A stretch of DNA of 64,000 nt from assembly GCA_030323885.1 (NCBI GenBank), contig CM059192.1, positions 689,001 to 753,000 of the forward strand, read 5' to 3'. The first letter of the stretch is position 1; every line of letters begins with the position of its first letter. Shown piece after piece: positions 13,001 to 20,130 of this stretch. This stretch comes from Branchipolynoe longqiensis. Lineage: Eukaryota > Annelida > Polychaeta > Phyllodocida > Polynoidae. The position numbers and the translations under genes were made by a program. The notes below the pieces were generated by a model, which saw nothing but the letters and a program-made list of their open reading frames with translations, searched no databases and was not told the origin of the DNA.

Positions 13001-16000
13001 TCGTTATCTAGCCAGCGGCCCCCTGTGGCTTCATTATCTCTGTGAGCGCCCCAACCCTCTAATGATGCATCAGTAGTCACTGTTGTGTTAGGTTCATCCA
13101 TACGGATGGGATTATGGGAATTAATTAAATGTTGCATCCACCATTGGATGTTTTCATGTCCTGCTTTGGAAATTGTCATTAGGCATTCGAAATTGCCCTT
13201 GGCTTTAGTTAGGGCGATATTTTTATCTATTTCGAGTGATTTAATGTGTGCCTTTCCGTATAACACAGCTGGCGCATAAGCCACCATTAGGCCGATAAGC
13301 ACTGCTACCTGCCTTATTTTTGGTCTTTTTATGTTTAATAGATCTGAGGATGTAGTAGTAAATTTGTCAATTTTGTCTGAAGTTAAGGAAATTGTCATTT
13401 GTTGTGTATGACAATTTCAAAAGGGGGGTAGGTTCTAGAACCGATTTTGTCTCGTGAATGAAAAAACCCAAGTGGGTCAAAGTGTTACATAAGTCTGTTA
13501 TGGCTAAATGGCAATCATCCTCAGTGCGTGCTACGATAAATGAATCATCAATGTAAGGGAACATGACATGGCCTTTCTTGGCCATTTCAGCAAATACGGG
13601 TTTCAGTAGCATTGTAAACAAACGTGGGGCACAGGCTAGACCATTAGGTAAACAAGTAAATTGGTAAAGTTTGCCTTGCCAAATGAACCTAAGAAATTTT
13701 CTATGTGACTCATAGATCGGTATAGTATAGTAGGCGTCTTTCAGGTCTACACTTGCAAGCCAGGCTCCCGGCATTACTAGGTCACGGGCTGTCTCTAGAG
13801 AGAACATTTTGAAATGTTTGTATTCGACTAAGGTATTTAGAATAGTTAAGTCGAGGATCATCCTAATGTCTCCGTTAGGTTTTGGCCTAGAGAAAATATT
13901 TGAAATATATTCTCCCTGTGTATGTTGAACGGTAGTAATAATACCTTTACTTTCAAAGTTGGTAACTTCTAGATCTAAGGCCAGTCTTTCGCCTGGTGTT
14001 AAGCGGTAGGGGAAAGGTGCTTTATTTTGTATTGGGGTCTCTATAAATGGAATGAGGACCCCTCTAACAATGTCTAGGATTGTCTGATCTTGTGTGAGTT
14101 GCTCCCACTGTCTAATATGGTTAGCCACATTTCCCGCACAAAAGGGGCTTACACTAGGTGGTGTTGCAGGCTCTACTTGTTCCCCGGCTTGGGAAACGGC
14201 TTCTGGGAGGGGTTGTCCCTCCTGAAGGGGCGGTTGCCGTCGTTCCAGCCGTACTGGTTGCGTTGGCCTCTTCCTCTCGGCTGGTATTGGGTCCGGTTCC
14301 CGAATCGGTTTGCTGAGAAGCCGGTCCTGCGCCCTCGAAAATCCGATCTGGATTTCTTAAATTTCGAGGGGTTAGTGTCCTTCTTACTGTCGAGGTGTTT
14401 GGACTGCTTAGCGGCGGTTTCGACCTGTTTAAACAGGTATTGGAGTTGACCCCCAAACATCTTGGTGTTATCTAGTGGCTTTCCTTTTATGGGCTTCGGA
14501 GCCAGGAAGAGTGTATACTCTTTGCCGTCATTGTCCACAACCTTCTTTGAACGTGCAACCTCTTTCCCTGCGTCGGTTGTGACCGATTTAAACACGTTCT
14601 CGAACCTGCGGTACGAGAGGAAGTTGCTAGTGGCAGTCAGAGCTGCGATGGCTGCGTTCATGTCCGGGGTAACTGTTGTGAACTTGTTACCCACCATCAT
14701 GCGGTTAGCAACTGGCATGATGGCCGAGAGGGCTATCAGGACTCCTTTGTGCACTATGTGCAAGCACGATTCGAATTTCTTGCGATCCTCACTCATTTTC
14801 ACGTCATCGTCCATTTCTTTGATGGTCGCCTGAGGAATACCTTTTATGCCAGTGTATTGTTCGGCCAGTTTTGTGAGGGTTTCTGCCGGTTTAAATGCAT
14901 CAAAATGGCCCCTCAGGTTTTTGCGCATAAGCGAACAGGTGTTGATTCGCTTTTTCTTGTCCGCTCGGATCTTTTTGGCCACTTTCTCGGTGATATCCGC
15001 GAAAGTGCCTGGATGCGGGTCATCAGACTCCGAGCCCGTTGTGGTCGAGTCATTGGACGAGTCTGAGGAGGAAGATTTTGCTTTCTTTTTCTTGGACTTA
15101 GACTTCTTCTTCTTAGTCCTTTTGACCTTCCTTGTTTTGTTGCGGGCTTGGTAGTAGTCGTCGCCTTCGGATGAAAACTTTTTATGGCGCCGCTTCTTCC
15201 CGATGATGATTTCTGAGTCCGTTGTTTGTGGTTCAGATAAGTCCTCCCAGTCTGATTGGTCGGAAGGTGAGGCCCGTTTAGTGGTCGTTTTAGGCGGCGG
15301 TGTTGGGAGCAGCTGTTGCAGCTGCTCACGAATGAGCCTCACCATCTGCTCATTGGGGTCTGGTTGGGAAGGCCCTGGCTCCGGGGAGCGGTCACGTGAC
15401 GCGCCCGATAAGAGACCCGGGGTCGCGTCCCCCTCGCTGAGCGTGTGTGGAGCACCTTTGCTACCCCGCTTCGCGGCCATCTCGAGTCGTCTGAAAACAA
15501 CCAAAAAAGGGTGTTTAGCACGAACTCAAGGAATAACTGAACCAGTGGAACAGTGGGTAAGGGGCATGTAGCCCTTATAGGGTAAGAAAACTGTATTTAC
15601 ACCAGTTTTATACCAGGCGTGAGTAAGCTAAGGTATCACGAAAGCGTAACGGTCGGCGAACCGAACCGAAACCAATCGAGGGGTAGGGACCAGTGTACTG
15701 TCCCACCCACACTCTCTGTATCATAGACTTCTCCCCCCTGTGGCTTCAACGCCAACAAGTTGGAGAAAATATTATGAAACTCGGAGGTACGCCTCAGAAA
15801 AAACTATCATGACGACGAAATGGCTCCAGCCAACATGTCTCTCCGTTGGGCAACGGGCGGCAAAAATAAATGCTATCTAAGCGACGAAATGACTCCAGCC
15901 AACATGTCTCTCCGTTCGGCAACGGGCGGCTAAAATAAAATGGATGCCTCAAAACTACGGCACCGGATAAACACAACGCTTGTAAAAGTTACTTAGTACA

Positions 16001-17709
16001 AGTAAGCTTTGTCTTAAAAAGCTTATAAGCGTGTGCTATAAACATTCATAAACCAATATACCAGTTTATGTTCCGGTACTTACAGTAGAAGTGAGTAAAT
16101 CCGTGGTAAAAACTGCTGAGCTGCTCGTAACGTTCCTCCAGTTATGAGCGGAATATGCTAATTGCTGAACCCGGATGTTGCTTCCTTCTCCCTCGGCCTC
16201 GAGTAGCCGAGGCGTTGTACCGAGGTAAAATATATATATATATTTTTTTGCAGAGCTCTGAGTAAACCTTTTGGTTAAATTTCTCCTTTGTTATCCTAAC
16301 AATGCATGTCAGTGAGTATACTGTATGTAGAGTAAACAACGCCACATGCTTTCTACTTGTGTGCTGGTGAGTGATAATAGGGGAAGCTATCAGTTCACTC
16401 AACTCAACAGCGGTTTTAGTGTGATTTACACATTAGAAATCAAATACACACACATCAAAGTATAAGAGTGCTAATAAGTAATATAGAGTGCAAAAGCAAA
16501 GTATAAGAGTGCTAATATACCATAAATGAGTGGTACTTAGCCTATTTTGTGAGAGCTGGTACGAAGTGTAGCATCGCACGTGCGTTCAGATCTACTGTCT
16601 ATGCTACGTTGCTATTTAAGCTATTGTACTTTATTCATTGATTGATTATCATGTATTGTCCTATATGTTCATCGTCATGTATTGTCCTATATGTTCATTG
16701 TCCTATATGTGGACGCTACGTTGCTATTTAAGCTAGTGGCAACGCAACTGTATTATCATGATTCACACATCTGTAATCCGTAAATAGAATGTGACAATCA
16801 GACACGACACAAAATCCACATACCTGAAACAAGGAGTTTAAATTTTTTTGCCACATACCTCTACACACACCTAGGGCTAGGCTACTTATAAATAAAAGAT
16901 TCACCCGGTACTTGTAGTACATGGGTGAAGGACAACATAGTGTAAATACGGGCGAAAATAGGTTTAGTATAGAACATGAACTAGAAACTGTGGCTCCAGT
17001 ATCAAATGGCTACCCATATAGGCAGAGAGTTGGTGAAATGGGCGAGAATGCAAAAAGATGGCAGCGCTAGAACGCCGTCGATTTCACTTTTAAATCTTAG
17101 TAAACTAGATATTTTATTATATTTTTCAACTCAAAGGTAGCGGGTAAATATGAAGACACATACAAAGAATAAATGCTGCTTCTTAGATTGTGAAATTAGG
17201 CTCTCATTTCATTAACCCGCTTTTTCGACCGTTTTTATATAGGGCTGGTATTCACCCGTGTACTGCGAGTACCGGGTGAATCCTTTATCTAGGCTACTTA
17301 CAAGTTACAGTGCTTTACAGTTTAAAGTTTACTCTTTACTAGACTATAGCAACAACTTCTGAGGCCAAACTTGAAACTGCTCAAAACAGTGACAAATAAA
17401 CCAACAAATCAGTAAATAAGCAGTGTAGGCAGTTGCAAGCCTTCTGTATGTAATCCAATATGGCCACCGAAGGTTGTCTTGTGACGTCATTACACCCCCT
17501 CTATACTATTAGTAAATTATAGTCACACTCAAGTTAAAACAACGTGGTTCAGCAAGGCGTGAGCGATAATATAACAACTAGTCGGCTTACTAATTTGTTT
17601 CGCAACACGATAAGTATTTATCGAGACAATTATATTCAAGATTATTTTGTATTGGTATTTACCTGAGCAAGCCACAATTAGGCGCTAATTTATCATCTAA
17701 ATTAGCCAT
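1740..17709 (-). CDS. TSEN54: TSEN54, tRNA-splicing endonuclease subunit Sen54 (gene span, 3' end outside window)
   Basis: TSEN54 is a non-catalytic subunit of the nuclear tRNA-splicing endonuclease (with TSEN2, TSEN34 and TSEN15), which removes introns from pre-tRNAs. Seven coding exons join in one frame: 17709-17663, 8362-8201, 7711-7648, 7098-7015, 6327-6176, 4774-3162 and 1800-1740, giving at least 727 codons. Family hallmarks are GLLSAEQL near the N-terminus, [30 protein letters not shown] followed by [12 protein letters not shown], and [13 protein letters not shown]...[17 protein letters not shown]. After these come YEHQLKLD, then a long low-complexity linker, then [13 protein letters not shown] and [11 protein letters not shown]. 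Known TSEN54 proteins are around 500 residues; the excess here is mainly an 18-unit, 13-residue repeat in exon 6. The C-terminal nuclease-like fold is not complete in the window. Intron 1 hosts a DIRS retrotransposon. The gene is divergent from the PTPN13-like gene. Confidence 0.93.
1838..2022 (+). mobile_element. SINE, diverged and 3' truncated
   Basis: GGGATGGCGCAATGAGTTGAGCG and CGGGTTCGAAAGGG correspond to the A-box and B-box parts of the local SINE. They are followed by GATATTTGTCGCTA and GGCATTACTAGGATAGGGCA from the SINE body. The copy ends near 2020 without the tail. Confidence 0.7.
2146..2420 (+). mobile_element. Foldback element of the GCATAGTCCGATGAAA family, copy A
   Basis: It begins TTTAAAGGTGGAGTCCGATGAAAGC and shares the internal blocks TACATATCTAACTTAGATACTG, AATAGAACCTGTTACT and CCAAAATTAATTT with the copies at 44082, 44732 and 27608. 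The distal inverted end is not clear here. Confidence 0.6.
3085..3122. repeat. Poly-C tract
   Basis: A run of 16 C, broken by GTT, is followed by a run of 8 C. It lies just downstream of TSEN54 exon 6. Length in such tracts is prone to assembly error. Confidence 0.9.
3162..4774 (-). CDS. TSEN54: TSEN54 exon 6 (large, contains coding minisatellite)
   Basis: The acceptor is TCTTTCTAG|GAACGTC; the first base completes an ATG codon split across the junction (exon 5 ends AT). The exon reads [15 protein letters not shown], then a basic patch [11 protein letters not shown], an acidic stretch and 18 copies of a [13 protein letters not shown] unit. A unique segment follows, including [47 protein letters not shown] and [13 protein letters not shown]. 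The donor is GGCG|GTTAGT. Without splicing here the frame meets a stop three bases later (TAG at 3157-3159), so splicing rather than termination is inferred from the good phase match to exon 7. Confidence 0.9.
3673..4374 (-). repeat. 39-bp in-frame coding minisatellite in TSEN54
   Basis: Eighteen tandem units encode 13-residue repeats of consensus [13 protein letters not shown]. Variation is mostly single substitutions (P/L, H/L/Y, E/G/Q). A degenerate nineteenth unit ([12 protein letters not shown]) follows. The unit length is a multiple of three, so the frame is kept on both strands; the long opposite-strand frame here is only its mirror. The repeat sits in the linker between the N-terminal and C-terminal conserved parts of TSEN54, a region expected to tolerate length change. 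Confidence 0.95.
5410..5697. mobile_element. MITE-like foldback element
   Basis: The left end AGGGCCGCATTCAGGGT and the right end CACCTTGAACGCGGCAC are imperfect inverted repeats that continue with CTCCGAGAYGTCTC. A second inner inverted pair (CCTCGAAAATGGCCGCC and GGCGGCCATTTTCGAGG) surrounds 5520-5560. No coding capacity is seen. It lies in the intron between TSEN54 exons 5 and 6. Confidence 0.75.
5841..5896. repeat. 10-bp tandem repeat
   Basis: GTGTCTGAGT or GTGTCAGAGT is repeated about five and a half times in the TSEN54 intron. Confidence 0.9.
6176..6327 (-). CDS. TSEN54: TSEN54 exon 5
   Basis: The acceptor is GTGTTTCAG|GGC and the donor is CCTGACAT|GTGAGT. It reads [20 protein letters not shown], then [20 protein letters not shown] and [10 protein letters not shown]. 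It matches the conserved N-terminal TSEN54 segment (CG...LPLSxQxAYxLLL...YQVFxxLxRxGYxxRR). It enters in phase 0 and leaves AT to join the G of exon 6. Confidence 0.95.
6749..6912 (-). repeat. Dispersed repeat shared with 21885-22045
   Basis: The reverse complement contains ATGCAGTAGATAGCTAC, AAGACTATTAGTCTC and TTATGGGCAGCATAAA, all found in the same order at 21885-22045 on the plus strand. I do not recognise the family. Short open frames in both copies are related but look incidental. Confidence 0.7.
7015..7098 (-). CDS. TSEN54: TSEN54 exon 4
   Basis: This exon of exactly 28 codons reads [20 protein letters not shown] then EALFLLDA. The FWQTMG motif and HPEEALFLL are diagnostic of TSEN54. 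The acceptor is CATTTCAG|AAAAAG and the donor is GATGCC|GTAAGT. It is in phase 0 at both ends. Confidence 0.96.
7226..7372 (+). mobile_element. SINE, diverged and 3' truncated
   Basis: GTTGGCTGAATGAGTATGAC and GTCGATTCGATCCCTG are degenerate A and B boxes. They are followed by GAGTCAAAGCCTTACAAAAT, TGATACTTGTCGCTACCTAG and a short body. It sits in the intron between TSEN54 exons 3 and 4. Confidence 0.7.
7648..7711 (-). CDS. TSEN54: TSEN54 exon 3
   Basis: It reads [21 protein letters not shown] after one base that completes a Leu codon begun in exon 2 (CT|A). The acceptor is TTATTTCAG and the donor is AACAAG|GTATGG. It matches the GSLVAAEW-type segment that precedes the FWQTMG motif in the family. 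A (TAA)n run lies immediately upstream of the acceptor. Confidence 0.93.
7719..7742. repeat. (TAA)n microsatellite
   Basis: About eight TAA units sit just upstream (minus strand) of the TSEN54 exon 3 acceptor. Confidence 0.9.
7900..8160 (-). mobile_element. Partial copy of the 16.9-kb TIR element
   Basis: TTTTATTATATTTTTCAACT and the block up to the end GCAAGTACGGGGTGAATG match 17100-17290. Only the right terminal part is clear. It lies between TSEN54 exons 2 and 3. Confidence 0.55.
8201..8362 (-). CDS. TSEN54: TSEN54 exon 2
   Basis: It reads [20 protein letters not shown], then [20 protein letters not shown] and [15 protein letters not shown]. The acceptor is CTCCACCCAG|CGCTGAG; its first base completes the Ser codon begun by AG of exon 1. 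The donor is CAAGCT|GTAAGG. LSAEQL and the basic EERVAKL segment match the TSEN54 N-terminus. Confidence 0.94.
8410..9133. mobile_element. MITE-like element with TIRs and internal direct repeat
   Basis: The ends GTATTCATGAGCTCGGGGTA (left) and TACCCCGAGCTCATGAATAC (right) are perfect inverted repeats over 20 bp. A second inverted pair lies inside the right end (CATGAATACGG near 9051). Internally a block of about 140 bp beginning TCGAAAATATTAATATCGCC occurs twice, near 8573 and 8815. No coding capacity is seen. It lies just upstream of TSEN54 exon 2, within intron 1. Confidence 0.8.
9781..9857 (-). pseudogene. tRNA-like sequence (tRNA-Thr-like pseudogene or SINE head)
   Basis: The minus strand has an A box TGGCCTAGTGGTTA, an anticodon-loop-like CTTGTAA and a B box GGGTTCAAACCCC. 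The acceptor arms (GTGGTCTC and CCCCATAC) do not pair and the variable region is expanded, so it is unlikely to be a working tRNA gene. Confidence 0.6.
9954..10149. repeat. (TATG)n microsatellite
   Basis: About 49 tetranucleotide units carry one interruption (TAAG near 10088). All six frames are open but not coding. It is bracketed by direct repeats (see findings). Confidence 0.97.
10380..10996 (-). pseudogene. LINE ORF1-like remnant with PHD-type zinc finger
   Basis: The first frame (10996-10607) has a Cys-rich finger: CCGEC, then [18 protein letters not shown], then WACSYCE. The spacing fits a PHD-like finger. It is followed by a helical, coiled-coil-like segment ([18 protein letters not shown]). 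The frame shifts at about 10607-10622, after which a second frame (10622-10380) continues with a charged helical stretch ([20 protein letters not shown]). PHD-finger plus coiled-coil ORF1 proteins are known from some CR1/L2-like non-LTR retrotransposons. No reverse transcriptase follows, so it is a fragment. Its first codons lie in a 31-bp stretch shared in inverted form with the DIRS 5' end. Confidence 0.6.
11203..11248 (-). repeat. DIRS inverted repeat / internal complementary region
   Basis: Its 46 bp are the exact reverse complement of 16187-16232. Within it CGAGTAGCCGAGG and neighbours also make a local palindrome (CCTCGGCTACTCGAGGCCGAGG). Confidence 0.85.
11344..13398 (-). CDS. DIRS RNase H / methyltransferase-like / tyrosine recombinase polyprotein
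   Basis: The 684-codon frame encodes an RNase H domain: [34 protein letters not shown] and [20 protein letters not shown]-type methyltransferase-like segment follows ([20 protein letters not shown], then DAFSLIWN and YIFPPFSLI). The C-terminal 250 residues are a tyrosine recombinase with the expected catalytic set: TGHRGQ (first Arg), HSTRGA (His-x-x-Arg), HAGW and a terminal HYNK (Tyr nucleophile). These integrate the circular cDNA in DIRS elements, in contrast to the DDE integrase of LTR elements. The frame probably continued from the RT ORF originally; the two overlap by 32 bases in different frames. Confidence 0.9.
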   Translation of the reverse strand: MTISLTSDKIDKFTTTSSDLLNIKRPKIRQVAVLIGLMVAYAPAVLYGKAHIKSLEIDKNIALTKAKGNFECLMTISKAGHENIQWWMQHLINSHNPIRMDEPNTTVTTDASLEGWGAHRDNEATGGRWLDNEIEDHINVLELRAIYIGLTSLVKIQKLTVQVLTDNTTAMAYIRNMGGTKSSACNAIAKLIWDWAEKQHLWITVAHIPGTLNTLADNKSRHFHDHLEWSLSPDIFKTICHQWGIPDIDLFASRRNKKLDKYVSWHPEPHAWRVDAFSLIWNNAFYYIFPPFSLISRVARKIRLDKTHAVLIVPDWNTQPWRAIVQWEAKNFLTIPTRANKPTTSRKSDNPRGRVHNPVTGIPFLRAYLQKYGLDKITQERLISHAWRPGTVKMYTTYLKKWGVYCLIQKVKPMAPTVAQVGRFLRMLEDDGLGYGAINAARCALSIIVPRIEGQTIGKHKVIHWIMRSIYERNPPKPKYSRFWDVSTVFKLFQSWPENKFLTIQRLGYKVAVLLLLVTGHRGQTIVALSLQGLDIDKKEATFDLDILLKSNRTGDPLSSIHLDSFPQDRKLCVVAAIRTYISKTKGIQNSKQLLVSFIKPHKAISRDTLARWTIIILKLAGINTERYASHSTRGAMVSKARKLGISVRRILIHAGWKTAKSFAKHYNKRVEKPSGVATRLLTN
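13367..14128 (-). CDS. DIRS reverse transcriptase (C-terminally frameshifted)
   Basis: The 253-codon frame has RT motifs in order: [52 protein letters not shown] and the active-site [11 protein letters not shown] (YIDD box), then [16 protein letters not shown]. After EPTP the sequence becomes unrelated to RT ([11 protein letters not shown]) and ends. The other frame restarts with [11 protein letters not shown], which is the typical continuation. A shift at the run of C near 13428-13433 is the likely break. Confidence 0.9.
   Translation of the reverse strand: MANHIRQWEQLTQDQTILDIVRGVLIPFIETPIQNKAPFPYRLTPGERLALDLEVTNFESKGIITTVQHTQGEYISNIFSRPKPNGDIRMILDLTILNTLVEYKHFKMFSLETARDLVMPGAWLASVDLKDAYYTIPIYESHRKFLRFIWQGKLYQFTCLPNGLACAPRLFTMLLKPVFAEMAKKGHVMFPYIDDSFIVARTEDDCHLAITDLCNTLTHLGFFIHETKSVLEPTPLLKLSYTTNDNFLNFRQN
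14173..15480 (-). CDS. DIRS ORF1, Gag-like nucleocapsid protein
   Basis: The start is taken at the ATG at 15480 ([19 protein letters not shown]), just after a possible acceptor (TTGGTTGTTTTCAG). The frame is open to 15504. The protein of about 435 residues has an acidic DWEDLSEP region and a long Lys-rich nuclear-localisation-like run ([18 protein letters not shown]). A helical core follows ([20 protein letters not shown] ... [17 protein letters not shown]). The C-terminus is Arg/Gly/Asn-rich ([32 protein letters not shown]) and suits RNA binding. It plays the particle/RNA-binding role in DIRS elements by position; no zinc knuckle is seen. Confidence 0.85.
   Translation of the reverse strand: MAAKRGSKGAPHTLSEGDATPGLLSGASRDRSPEPGPSQPDPNEQMVRLIREQLQQLLPTPPPKTTTKRASPSDQSDWEDLSEPQTTDSEIIIGKKRRHKKFSSEGDDYYQARNKTRKVKRTKKKKSKSKKKKAKSSSSDSSNDSTTTGSESDDPHPGTFADITEKVAKKIRADKKKRINTCSLMRKNLRGHFDAFKPAETLTKLAEQYTGIKGIPQATIKEMDDDVKMSEDRKKFESCLHIVHKGVLIALSAIMPVANRMMVGNKFTTVTPDMNAAIAALTATSNFLSYRRFENVFKSVTTDAGKEVARSKKVVDNDGKEYTLFLAPKPIKGKPLDNTKMFGGQLQYLFKQVETAAKQSKHLDSKKDTNPSKFKKSRSDFRGRRTGFSANRFGNRTQYQPRGRGQRNQYGWNDGNRPFRRDNPSQKPFPKPGNK
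15820..15950. repeat. Tandem duplication in the DIRS leader
   Basis: Two units of about 68 bp share GACGAAATG(G/A)CTCCAGCC, AACATGTCTCTCCGTT and GGCAACGGGCGGC. The diverged DIRS fragment at 1081-1140 has only one such unit. Confidence 0.85.
16187..16232 (-). repeat. DIRS 5' inverted terminal repeat
   Basis: Exact inverted partner of 11203-11248, followed outward by an (AT)n run. The adjacent 16161-16191 is the partner of 10980-11010. Confidence 0.85.
16889..17288. mobile_element. TIR element with 12-bp target-site duplication
   Basis: The left end has GATTCACCCGGTACTTGTAG and the right end has the inverted CTGCGAGTACCGGGTGAATC. Both flanks carry CTAGGCTACTTA (16877-16888 and 17289-17300). 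No transposase is seen, so it is non-autonomous. A partial relative lies at 7900-8160. Confidence 0.75.
17663..17709 (-). CDS. TSEN54: TSEN54 exon 1 (start codon)
   Basis: ATG at 17709, in the context GAAAATGG, opens [15 protein letters not shown]. The donor is CTCAG|GTAAAT. The two carried bases AG plus C of exon 2 give Ser, producing GLLSAEQL, which fits the family's VLSAREL-type motif. The phase and the motif across a 9.3-kb intron are the evidence; no transcript is available here. Confidence 0.82.
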
Positions 17710-18545
17710 TTTCACGTGTTATGGCTAGACTTCTGAGACAAGAAGTAGGTACTTCGCTGGTCTCCGGCTGTGATTTCTTTGGTTAACACCTATGTGTAAA
17801 TAACCTGCTGGAAACCAGCTACGTACGTGCTCAACCAATCAAATCACAGCTCGCCAAAAGTCCCAAAACAACAATGGCGGCATTTCGTACACACAACTTT
17901 TCGGACCCTTAACATTACTAGATTTTACCGCATTCTGCATTCTCAAGTCGGTAGGTATTTCGCTGACTTCTACATTTACACATAATCTTAATGTGTTTCA
18001 AATTTCATAATCCTAGCGTTAGCTATTCAAAAGATAACTGCGGTCACCAAACTTGGCATCGATCAGAGAACAAGTTCAGCTGAGCTGCGGGTCGCAACTT
18101 GTTATAATTTAGATCTATCATATGTCTACGACTACATGACCTCCGTCTGTCACTGCCTTTCTCTTTGCTGGGATTCATCATTTCACGCTTGTATATGTTG
18201 CCGTGGTGCTAATATTACTAAGATGGTGTCTAATGTTTACATAGTCACAGTGCAGGCTTCAAATGTATTGATTATGACACGCATGAATTGAAGTTGAGCC
18301 TCTTGAGGCTTGTTTAAGTTGTTAGATGTACCATGTCCATGTCATCGATGTATTGTAGCCTTAACGGTTAGGTTTTGGCGCGTGGGTCGTGGCGATTTGT
18401 TTATGTTGTTGTTTTTGCTCGCATGTAGGCCTACTCCAATTACCAGTAGGTTCATTAGATAAAATATTCACTCCTATTTGCTATTAGTCCTAACCACAGT
18501 CACAGATAGGGTAAGTGGGGACCATCTCTAAATCTGAACAAAAAC

Positions 18546-18598
18546 TACTTCGATATGTTCAACTTGAACATATCGAAGTAATTTTTTTTTTTTTTTTT
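18546..18598. repeat. 35-nt perfect palindrome followed by poly-T
   Basis: TACTTCGATATGTTCAA is followed by one C and then its exact reverse complement, then A and 17 T. A run of A on the left could lengthen the stem. It resembles a stem-loop plus T-run. Its function in an animal genome is unknown. Confidence 0.85.
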
Positions 18599-19493
18599 AA
18601 AGAGCTGTGTATGGTATATGGCCTGATTCAATCGTGCTTTGTCGATCTATAATATAGACATACAGTTCATAAACCGGGATATAATGAGTCGAAACCCGAC
18701 TAAATCATTAAAATGATTAAATGGCAGACACTTGAACATCAGTGGATGCTCTCGATTCGGCTTTCTAAGTTTATTAATCTGCATGATTTTAATTCTCCAG
18801 TCTAAACGTAGTCGGCTGTAATGGATAAGTATTCTAACAATACATTTGACATATTAAATTGCAAATGCATTTGGTTATGTCATGTTCAGACTACTACACT
18901 ATTATTACTTACAACCCAGGCTTCCGGCACCTTTTCTATAGATGTTTTTAGCAGCCCTGTGTTCGGTACAGAGCTGCAGAAGTAAATACATGTATGTCGA
19001 TGTGGGAGCTCGGTACAAGGATTTAAAAACACTGCACACTCATTATATAATGGATTCGTATTTCAAAGGAACTAGCATTAAGCAAAATAGACCGCAATTA
19101 CATGTTGATTTAGATTGACTATCGGCTGGCAGTGGCTGTACACATAATACAGAAACTAACACAAACTAAAGATTGTTAATTAGCTTCACATAATCCCATC
19201 CTAATTTAAAAGCGTTTGCGCGTATGTCTAAATGGGTACATCGTCTTAATAGGTCGCCGTGAATATGGTGCTGACACGGCTTAAAGAAACCACCAATCAA
19301 TCAACTTTTAATACGGAGAAACACTTTTTTAATTTGCGTAACGTATGCAGTAAAATACACATTTTAAAACAAAAATTAGGGTTGGTTTACCATCCACTTG
19401 ACTTGATTCTGAAATGAAAACATGGTCAATACGTGACAATAGTGTCACGGAATGGTGATGAAAATTAGAAATATCACGCCTGAGTCGTCGCGG

Positions 19494-19508
19494 ATGGGGG
19501 GGGGGGGG
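19494..19508. repeat. Poly-G tract
   Basis: A G-rich run including ten or more consecutive G after CGCGGATGG, in intergenic DNA. Confidence 0.9.
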
Positions 19509-19747
19509 TCTTCTGTGGGCAGAATGTGGAATAAAACCGGAAGTTGGTTGGTTATGACTCAGATGTTCTTTCAATCTTTGTCACTGAGAGATAGTTATGT
19601 TAACAGTAATCTTCCAGGTAATTAATTAAAACAATTCTGTGTACATTGTTATGGCAGGAAGACTAAGGACGGTAGTCGGCAGTGTCGCGGCGCTGAAGTA
19701 AAAGTTGTTCTGGAGAATTAAAAATGTTTACATAATCAACAGAAATT

Positions 19748-20130
19748 AAGTGTGTGTGTGGGCTAGACCTGTGGGGAGAGGGTGTGTGTGTGGACTGGAC
19801 ATGAGGGGTGTGTGTGTCTGTGGACTGGACATGTGTGGTGTGTGTGTTTGTGGACTGGACCTGGGGTGAGGGGGTGTGTGTGTGTGGTGTGTGTGTGTGG
19901 ACTGGACCTGGGTGTGTGTGTGGTGTGTGTGTGTGGACTGGACCTGGGGGTGATGGTGTGTGTGTGGTGTGTGTGTATGGACTGGACCTGGGTGTGTGTG
20001 TGTGGTGTGTGTGGACTGGACCTGGCGGTGAGGGTGTGTGTGTGGTGTGTGTGGACTGGACCTGTGTGTGTGTGTGTGTGGACTGGACCTGGGTGTGTGT
20101 GTGGTGTGTGTGTGTGGACTGGACCTGGGG
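19748..20130. repeat. GT-rich minisatellite
   Basis: About eight irregular units combine (TG)n runs with GTGGACTGGACCTGG. The unit length varies between roughly 35 and 60 bp. Confidence 0.9.

Larger units (their letters stand above)
10980..16232 (-). mobile_element. DIRS-order tyrosine-recombinase retrotransposon, nearly complete
   Basis: On the minus strand the order is 5' terminal region (16232-15490), ORF1 (15480-14173), RT ORF (14128-13367), RNase H-methyltransferase-like-tyrosine recombinase ORF (13398-11344), then complementary repeats. A 46-bp sequence at 16187-16232 is present in inverted form at 11203-11248. A 31-bp sequence at 16161-16191 is present in inverted form at 10980-11010. 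Such split complementary repeats fit the inverted terminal repeat plus internal complementary region of DIRS elements. The exact left boundary (10980 or 11203) is uncertain. A frameshift between RT and RNase H suggests this copy is not autonomous. It lies in intron 1 of TSEN54 and shares its strand. Confidence 0.88.
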
